64,000 bases of DNA from Pseudoalteromonas sp. P1-9 (GTDB lineage: Bacteria > Pseudomonadota > Gammaproteobacteria > Enterobacterales > Alteromonadaceae). Positions 58,796 to 64,000 of the stretch are shown piece by piece (position 1 is the first letter of the stretch; every line of letters begins with the position of its first letter). The notes below the pieces were generated by a model that did not search any database, was not told the DNA's origin, and was given only the letters and a program-made list of their open reading frames with translations. The stretch is taken from NCBI RefSeq assembly GCF_001399975.1, contig NZ_LKBD01000019.1, forward strand, positions 1-64,000, read 5' to 3'. A program made the position numbers and the translations under genes.

Positions 58796-61588
58796 ATGTC
58801 ATTAATGTGGATACCTGTGTTATCCCTATTAGGCAGCTTATTTGCAGCGACGACGAATAAACTTTCGCGTACCTACGCTGCATTATCAATTGCAATATTT
58901 CCGGTTGTAGCGCTTGCCATTGTTCTTTATCACACATCAGCAGTGCTTGATGGCAATGTGCTAAGAGAAAGTGTGCAATGGATCCCGCTGCTTGGAATTA
59001 ATCTCAGTTTTCGACTTGATGGATTAGCGCTTCTTTTCTGCCTAATGATTTTAGGCATTGGTTTGCTAATTATTTTGTATGCGCGTTACTACCTCAGTAG
59101 TAAAGACAATATGGCGCGTTTCTATACTTTTCTAATGCTGTTTATGACGGCAATGCTTGGCATTGTGTTGTCCAACAACGTCATTCAAATGTGGGTGTTC
59201 TGGGAGCTTACCAGTATTAGCTCATTTTTATTAATCAGCTATTGGTGGCATACATCCGAAGCGCGTCAAGGCGCGCGCATGGCACTTACCATTACTGGTG
59301 GCGGTGGTTTAGCCTTGCTTGCAGGTCTGATCTTAGTCGGTAATATTGTTGGCAGTTACAATCTTGATGATATTTTAAATAACGGCCACATAATTAAAGA
59401 ACACGCGCTTTATCCTGTTACATTAATCTTGATTCTTCTGGGCGCCTTTACCAAGTCTGCTCAGTTCCCATTCCACTTTTGGTTGCCACATGCGATGGCC
59501 GCACCGACTCCGGTAAGTGCGTATTTACACTCGGCGACTATGGTAAAAGCAGGTATCTTTTTACTTGCGCGTTTTTATCCAGCGCTATCAGGTACTGAAC
59601 TGTGGTTTGCTATTGTCACTTTGACCGGTTTGGCGACCTTAATTGTCGGTGCTTACGTTGCGTTATTTAAACATGACTTAAAAGGTTTATTGGCGTATTC
59701 AACGATTTCGCACTTAGGTTTAATTACATTATTACTCGGTTTAGATACTGAAATGGCAGCAGTTGCTGCGATTTTTCATATTATCAACCATGCAATTTTT
59801 AAAGCGTCACTGTTTATGGCAACCGGTATTATCGACCATGAAACTGGCTCTCGCGATATGCGAAAGCTTAATGGCCTATGGAAGTATTTACCTTATACAG
59901 CAACGCTTGCCATGGTTGCAGCAGCGTCAATGGCGGGTGTGCCACTGCTAAATGGTTTCTTATCAAAAGAGATGTTCTTTGCTGAAACTCTGCATCAACA
60001 CGTGCTTGGCTCGATGTCTTGGCTTATTCCAGTACTAGCAACTTTAGCCGGTGCGTTTTCGGTGGCGTATTCAATGCGCTTTATTCACGACGTATTCTTT
60101 AACGGCGAGCCAGTTGGTATTAGCAAAGAGATTCATGAACCGCCGCGCTATATGCGCGTTCCGGTAGAAGTACTTGTGGCACTGTGTATTATTGTTGGTA
60201 TGTTCCCGAACTTTGTTGTTGATTCGCTTCTGGCGAGTGCATCGCTAGCGGTGATTGGCGACGGTAGTTTGCCACAATACAGTTTAGCAATTTGGCATGG
60301 TTTGAATTTACCACTGCTTATGAGTTTCCTTGCTGTAACCATTGGTTTACTGATTTACTGGCAACGAAAATATTTATTCCAATTTAACGCGTCATTGCCC
60401 GATGTGGACCCTAAATCGGCATTTTTAAATGCGCTAGATAGCATTGCGACAGTGTCTGAAAAAATAATGTACCGCATGGAAACTGGTTCACTGCAGCGTT
60501 ACATTGCTTGGTTGCTGGTAACGGTGTTAGTGTTTGCAGGTATACCACTATTTGACATGTTGGAACTGGCAGGTGACCAAACGCCGCAACCAATCGATCC
60601 GCATAATGTGATTGGTGCAGGCTTACTTATTGTTGGTGCGGTTGCCACTGTAATTTGCCACCGCTCACGTATGACCTCGTTATTAATGATTTCGATTGTA
60701 GGCTTAATGGTATCGGTAGCGTTTACGCGTTTTTCTGCGCCTGATTTAGCACTGACGCAGTTAACGGTAGAAGTAGTGACAATTGTACTGCTGATGTTGG
60801 CACTGTTTTTCTTGCCACATCGCACACCAAAAGAGTCAACGTCGCTGCGTCTTGTGCGTGATGTGGGTATCGCATCGGCGGTAGGTGTGATCATTGGTTC
60901 TATCTGTTATGCAATTATGACCCGTCCGCTTAATTCAATTTCACAGTTCTTCGTTGAAAACGCGAAAACCGGCGGCGGTGGTACTAATGTTGTAAACGTG
61001 ATTTTGGTTGATTTCCGTGGTTTTGATACCTTAGGCGAAATTACCGTGTTAGGTATCGCAGCGTTGGGTATCTACAAATTGTTACTTAATTTACCGCTCT
61101 TTATGCCAGCAAGTGATGGCGAAGGGCGTCCGTGGGCGATTGAGCGTTACCCAATGCTACTTGCCAGCATTTCTCAAGCATTATTGCCATTAGCACTTAT
61201 GGTAAGTGTGTATATTTTCTTACGCGGTCATAACTTACCAGGTGGTGGTTTTATCGCTGGTCTGATTACGGCGATTGCCATGATTTTACAATACATTGCA
61301 CGTGGTTCTGATTGGATCTATGAGCGACTGGATATTAATTACCGTAAGATTATTGCATTCGGTATTGCGATTGCTTTTGTAACGGGTATTGGTAGTTGGT
61401 TCTTCGACAGACCATTCCTGACGTCTTGGTTCGATTACTTTGATATTCCGTTTATCGGCAAAATTGAACTAGCAAGTGCGATTGCATTTGATTTAGGTGT
61501 TTATTTAACTGTAGTAGGTGCAACCTTAATGATTCTAGCAAGCCTAGGTAAACTCACATTAGCTAGCCAACCGAAGGAGGCAAAATAA
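58796..61588 (+). CDS. mrpA: Na+/H+ antiporter subunit A, fused with MrpB domain
   Basis: A 930-residue integral membrane protein and the largest Mrp subunit, related to NuoL. The proton-conducting core (about 1-500) has [31 protein letters not shown], and [15 protein letters not shown]. The region after about 780 is an MnhB/MrpB domain ([20 protein letters not shown], then [11 protein letters not shown]), so no separate mrpB is needed. The complex exchanges sodium for protons, fitting a marine life style. The stop overlaps mrpC by one base. Confidence 0.95.
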   Translation: MSLMWIPVLSLLGSLFAATTNKLSRTYAALSIAIFPVVALAIVLYHTSAVLDGNVLRESVQWIPLLGINLSFRLDGLALLFCLMILGIGLLIILYARYYLSSKDNMARFYTFLMLFMTAMLGIVLSNNVIQMWVFWELTSISSFLLISYWWHTSEARQGARMALTITGGGGLALLAGLILVGNIVGSYNLDDILNNGHIIKEHALYPVTLILILLGAFTKSAQFPFHFWLPHAMAAPTPVSAYLHSATMVKAGIFLLARFYPALSGTELWFAIVTLTGLATLIVGAYVALFKHDLKGLLAYSTISHLGLITLLLGLDTEMAAVAAIFHIINHAIFKASLFMATGIIDHETGSRDMRKLNGLWKYLPYTATLAMVAAASMAGVPLLNGFLSKEMFFAETLHQHVLGSMSWLIPVLATLAGAFSVAYSMRFIHDVFFNGEPVGISKEIHEPPRYMRVPVEVLVALCIIVGMFPNFVVDSLLASASLAVIGDGSLPQYSLAIWHGLNLPLLMSFLAVTIGLLIYWQRKYLFQFNASLPDVDPKSAFLNALDSIATVSEKIMYRMETGSLQRYIAWLLVTVLVFAGIPLFDMLELAGDQTPQPIDPHNVIGAGLLIVGAVATVICHRSRMTSLLMISIVGLMVSVAFTRFSAPDLALTQLTVEVVTIVLLMLALFFLPHRTPKESTSLRLVRDVGIASAVGVIIGSICYAIMTRPLNSISQFFVENAKTGGGGTNVVNVILVDFRGFDTLGEITVLGIAALGIYKLLLNLPLFMPASDGEGRPWAIERYPMLLASISQALLPLALMVSVYIFLRGHNLPGGGFIAGLITAIAMILQYIARGSDWIYERLDINYRKIIAFGIAIAFVTGIGSWFFDRPFLTSWFDYFDIPFIGKIELASAIAFDLGVYLTVVGATLMILASLGKLTLASQPKEAK

Positions 61589-61929
61589 TGGAAGTACTCT
61601 ATGCAACGTGCGTTGGGGTGTTATTTGCCTGCGGTGTATTTTTAATTTTACGTGGCAGAACCTTTCCAGTGGTGTTAGGGCTTACTATGATGTCGTACGG
61701 CGTTAACCTGTTTCTTTTTGCATCAGGTCGAATTCACAGTAACAAGGCTGCGGTATTAGGTGAATCAGCGCAATATGCTGATCCTCTGCCACAAGCGCTG
61801 GTACTAACGGCCATTGTAATTGGCTTTGCGATGACGGCATTTGTGGTGATTCTTGCCATACGTGCACGCGCAGATTTAGGGCATGACCATGTACATGCGC
61901 GTTTCCCGAAGATTAAAGGCAAGGAGTAG
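61588..61929 (+). CDS. mrpC: Na+/H+ antiporter subunit C
   Basis: A 113-residue NuoK-like subunit with three helices. It has LILRGRTFPVVLGLTMMSYGVN near the start, and DPLPQALVLTAIVIGFAMTA as the conserved third-helix segment. A His-rich C-terminus (GHDHVHARF) is present. It overlaps mrpA by one base. Confidence 0.95.
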   Translation: MEVLYATCVGVLFACGVFLILRGRTFPVVLGLTMMSYGVNLFLFASGRIHSNKAAVLGESAQYADPLPQALVLTAIVIGFAMTAFVVILAIRARADLGHDHVHARFPKIKGKE

Positions 61930-61934
61930 TATAC

Positions 61935-63437
61935 GTGCCACATTTTGTATCTTTGCCCGTTTTAGTGCCGATGCTGGCTGGTATTTTATTATTACTACCA
62001 CCATCGGGGAAAAACTTACAAGCGCGACGCATTGTTTCAAGCATCATGGCACTGCTTACTCTCGTAGTAAGCGGTTATATGCTCAACAATGCGCTGTCAG
62101 GGGAAATATTTGTTTATGCTATCGGTAACTGGCAAGCGCCTTTTGGCATTGTATTAGTTGCCGATGTGATGTCATCTCTGTTAGTGACACTGACTTCGTT
62201 TCTTGCGTTGATTTGTGTACTTTATTCACTGTGTGGTGATGATGAAGCTGGTAGCTTTTTCCACCCACTATTACATTTCTTATTGTTAGGTGTGAACGGT
62301 GCATTTTTAACGGGCGACTTATTTAACCTCTTCGTATTCTTTGAAGTCTTACTGATTTCATCGTACGCATTACTGATGCACAGCTCTGATAAACACAAAA
62401 CACAATCTGCGTTACATTACGTGGTTTTAAACTTGGTAGGCTCAAGTGTGTTCTTGGTTGCGCTCGGTATTTTATACGGTGTGTTAGGTACCTTGAATAT
62501 TGCAGATATGGCTGCAAAAGCGGCGCTGTTATCGGGCGATGACCGAGCACTGTTAAATATTGGTGGTATGCTGTTACTTATCGTGTTTGCTTTAAAAGCG
62601 GCCGTGATCCCATTGCAGTTTTGGCTGCCAGCAACTTATGCATCGGCACTGCCCGTGGTTGCTGCGTTATTTGCGATTATGACCAAAGTTGGTATTTACG
62701 CGATTATTCGTGTTTATCCAACAATTTTTGTTGACCCAACTGATGCAAGCACCCATATCGCACAAATGTGGTTATGGCCTGCGGCAATTATCACATTAGT
62801 TATCGGTATTTTGGGCGTACTTGCCAGTAAAGATCTGCGTATGATTGTAGCAAATCTTGTTATTGTCTCGATAGGGACCTTAATCGCTGCTGTTGCATTT
62901 AATACGCCAGGCGCGATTGCAGCAGCACTGTATTATTTAGTGCATTCAACACTGGTTACAGCTGGCTTATTTTTACTAGCAGATGTGATTGGTAAACAGC
63001 GCGGTAAAGTAGGTGTACGTCTTGTACCAGCCAAACCAATTGGGCAACCTATTTTATTGGGTACCAGCTTTATTGTGTTTGTACTTGCTGTGGTTGGTAT
63101 GCCACCGTTTTCAGGATTTATTGGTAAAGTCTGGCTATTACAAGAAGCCTTTAAAGTTGATAAAGCAGCGTGGTTCTGGGCAGTTTATCTGGTGGTGTCT
63201 CTACTTGTACTGGTAACGCTTACACGCGCGGGTTCGCAACTGTTCTGGCGTCATAACGGGCAAGAGCCGTCAGAGACAAAGGCAACGAGTTGTCAGTTAG
63301 TGGGCGTAATCAGCTTACTGCTTTGCTCGCCACTATTAAGTATTTTTGCAGGGCCGATCAGCGAAATTACTACGCTTGCTGCAACACAAGTATTCGATAC
63401 CCTTGGCTTGCAACAAGCTGTATTAGGAGGCAAGTAA
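61935..63437 (+). CDS. mrpD: Na+/H+ antiporter subunit D
   Basis: A 500-residue NuoM/N-like proton channel subunit. FFEVLLISSYALLMH, AAVIPLQFWLPATYASALPVV and GMPPFSGFIGKVWLL are conserved, with the channel Glu and Lys in the expected helices. The start is GTG 61935 with AAGGAG (61921-61926) in front. It lies 5 bases after mrpC. Confidence 0.95.
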   Translation: MPHFVSLPVLVPMLAGILLLLPPSGKNLQARRIVSSIMALLTLVVSGYMLNNALSGEIFVYAIGNWQAPFGIVLVADVMSSLLVTLTSFLALICVLYSLCGDDEAGSFFHPLLHFLLLGVNGAFLTGDLFNLFVFFEVLLISSYALLMHSSDKHKTQSALHYVVLNLVGSSVFLVALGILYGVLGTLNIADMAAKAALLSGDDRALLNIGGMLLLIVFALKAAVIPLQFWLPATYASALPVVAALFAIMTKVGIYAIIRVYPTIFVDPTDASTHIAQMWLWPAAIITLVIGILGVLASKDLRMIVANLVIVSIGTLIAAVAFNTPGAIAAALYYLVHSTLVTAGLFLLADVIGKQRGKVGVRLVPAKPIGQPILLGTSFIVFVLAVVGMPPFSGFIGKVWLLQEAFKVDKAAWFWAVYLVVSLLVLVTLTRAGSQLFWRHNGQEPSETKATSCQLVGVISLLLCSPLLSIFAGPISEITTLAATQVFDTLGLQQAVLGGK

Positions 63438-63438
63438 G

Positions 63439-63975
63439 ATGCGTTTTGAAGCTCGCTTTAGTCTTTTTCCAACACCATTTCGAAGCATTTTATTGTTTTT
63501 CGTCTGGTTACTGCTTAATAACAGCTATTCGCTCGGGCATATCGTGTTAGGAGCCATTCTAGCTACAGTGATCCCACTTGCAACGCTACGCTTTCGTGAA
63601 CCTCAGCCGCTGATTATGCGCAAGTGGCTTGCGTTTAAGCACTTTTTATTGGTGTTATACGATATTGTTACCGCCAATGTGCAAGTAGCGTTTTTGATTT
63701 TAGGGCCAATTAAAAAATTGCGTCCGGCGTTTGTAAAAGTACCGCTTGATTTGACCCATGAAATGCCAATTACCATATTAGCGAGCACCGTTTCCTTAAC
63801 ACCGGGTACTGTGAGTGCAGAGGTATACCCATTTCCTGAGTCGTTAGAAGAGGGTGAAGAAGTGACGCAGCGTTATTTGCTTATTCATGTTCTTGACTTA
63901 GATGACGAAGCAGAACTAATTGCGACGATTAAAAGCCGTTATGAAGCACCGCTTAAGGAGATTTTTCAATGTTAA
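63439..63975 (+). CDS. mrpE: Na+/H+ antiporter subunit E
   Basis: A 178-residue membrane subunit with two N-terminal helices and a cytosolic domain with ITILASTVSLTPGTVSAEV, the diagnostic MrpE segment. It starts 2 bases after the mrpD stop and overlaps mrpF by 7 bases. Confidence 0.95.
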   Translation: MRFEARFSLFPTPFRSILLFFVWLLLNNSYSLGHIVLGAILATVIPLATLRFREPQPLIMRKWLAFKHFLLVLYDIVTANVQVAFLILGPIKKLRPAFVKVPLDLTHEMPITILASTVSLTPGTVSAEVYPFPESLEEGEEVTQRYLLIHVLDLDDEAELIATIKSRYEAPLKEIFQC

Positions 63976-64000
63976 GCACCGTTATATTAATTGTATCGGC
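63969..64000 (+). CDS. mrpF: Na+/H+ antiporter subunit F, first codons (runs off window)
   Basis: ATG 63969 has AAGGAG (63954-63959) upstream and reads M-L-S-T-V-I-L-I-V-S to the window end. The call rests on position in the operon and the hydrophobic start; too little is present for family evidence. Confidence 0.7.
   Translation, partial: MLSTVILIVS

Overview
The window looks like the chromosome of a marine gammaproteobacterium of the Alteromonadales, most like Pseudoalteromonas. This is inferred from the conserved blocks apt-dnaX-ybaB and metY-rimP-nusA-infB-rbfA-truB-rpsO-pnp-nlpI, from secreted chitin- and protein-degrading enzymes, an Mrp sodium/proton antiporter, a compatible-solute operon, and moderate-to-low GC. 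No species call can be made from sequence alone.

Layout. (1) 1-1822: end of a copper-type RiPP operon, with the EGKCG-repeat precursor tail (HvfA), its DUF692/MNIO maturase (HvfB) and partner (HvfC). (2) 1828-2066: a perfect FNR box, a 42-residue membrane protein and a terminator. (3) 2192-5434: apt, dnaX and ybaB. dnaX carries an E. coli-type -1 frameshift signal and a 22-glutamine tract. (4) 5414-10958: an AT-rich island inserted at the 3' end of ybaB, bounded by a 17-bp direct repeat that recreates the end of ybaB. Its cargo is one three-gene two-component-type defence operon that I read as Detocs-like: a helical-repeat histidine kinase, a lone receiver, and a receiver fused to an alpha/beta hydrolase with a C-terminal membrane anchor. 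(5) 11029-12198: an SCP2-type thiolase on the minus strand. (6) 12461-18161: a glucosylglycerate operon made of a fused glycerate kinase/HAD phosphatase, GpgS, a GH13_18 phosphorylase and GalU. Together these would form a closed synthesis and salvage cycle. (7) 18495-23227: methyltransferase, PLD-SF2 helicase-DUF3427 protein and a membrane NERD protein; probably an accessory nucleic-acid-processing or defence operon.

(8) 23765-35631: chitin utilisation, with a GH18 chitinase, an AA10 lytic monooxygenase, a second GH18 chitinase and a giant hybrid sensor kinase with a beta-propeller sensor. (9) 35691-38575 minus: histidine kinase, OmpR-type regulator and alpha/beta hydrolase. (10) 38824-40953 minus: secreted subtilase with two PPC domains. 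(11) 41285-46928: housekeeping and accessory genes, including DUF1543, an NTF2-like protein, a RecQ-type helicase, a sirtuin without zinc cysteines, an EamA transporter and a delta-class carbonic anhydrase. (12) 47145-56526: initiator tRNA and the translation/RNA-decay operon, with a long inverted repeat in the pnp leader. (13) 56569-58550: nlpI and a putative zinc protease. (14) 58796-64000: mrpA(B)CDE and the start of mrpF, running off the window.

The best candidates for a poorly described system are the ybaB-targeted Detocs-like island and the methyltransferase/PLD-helicase/NERD operon. The fused kinase-phosphatase of the glucosylglycerate cycle and the RiPP operon come next.
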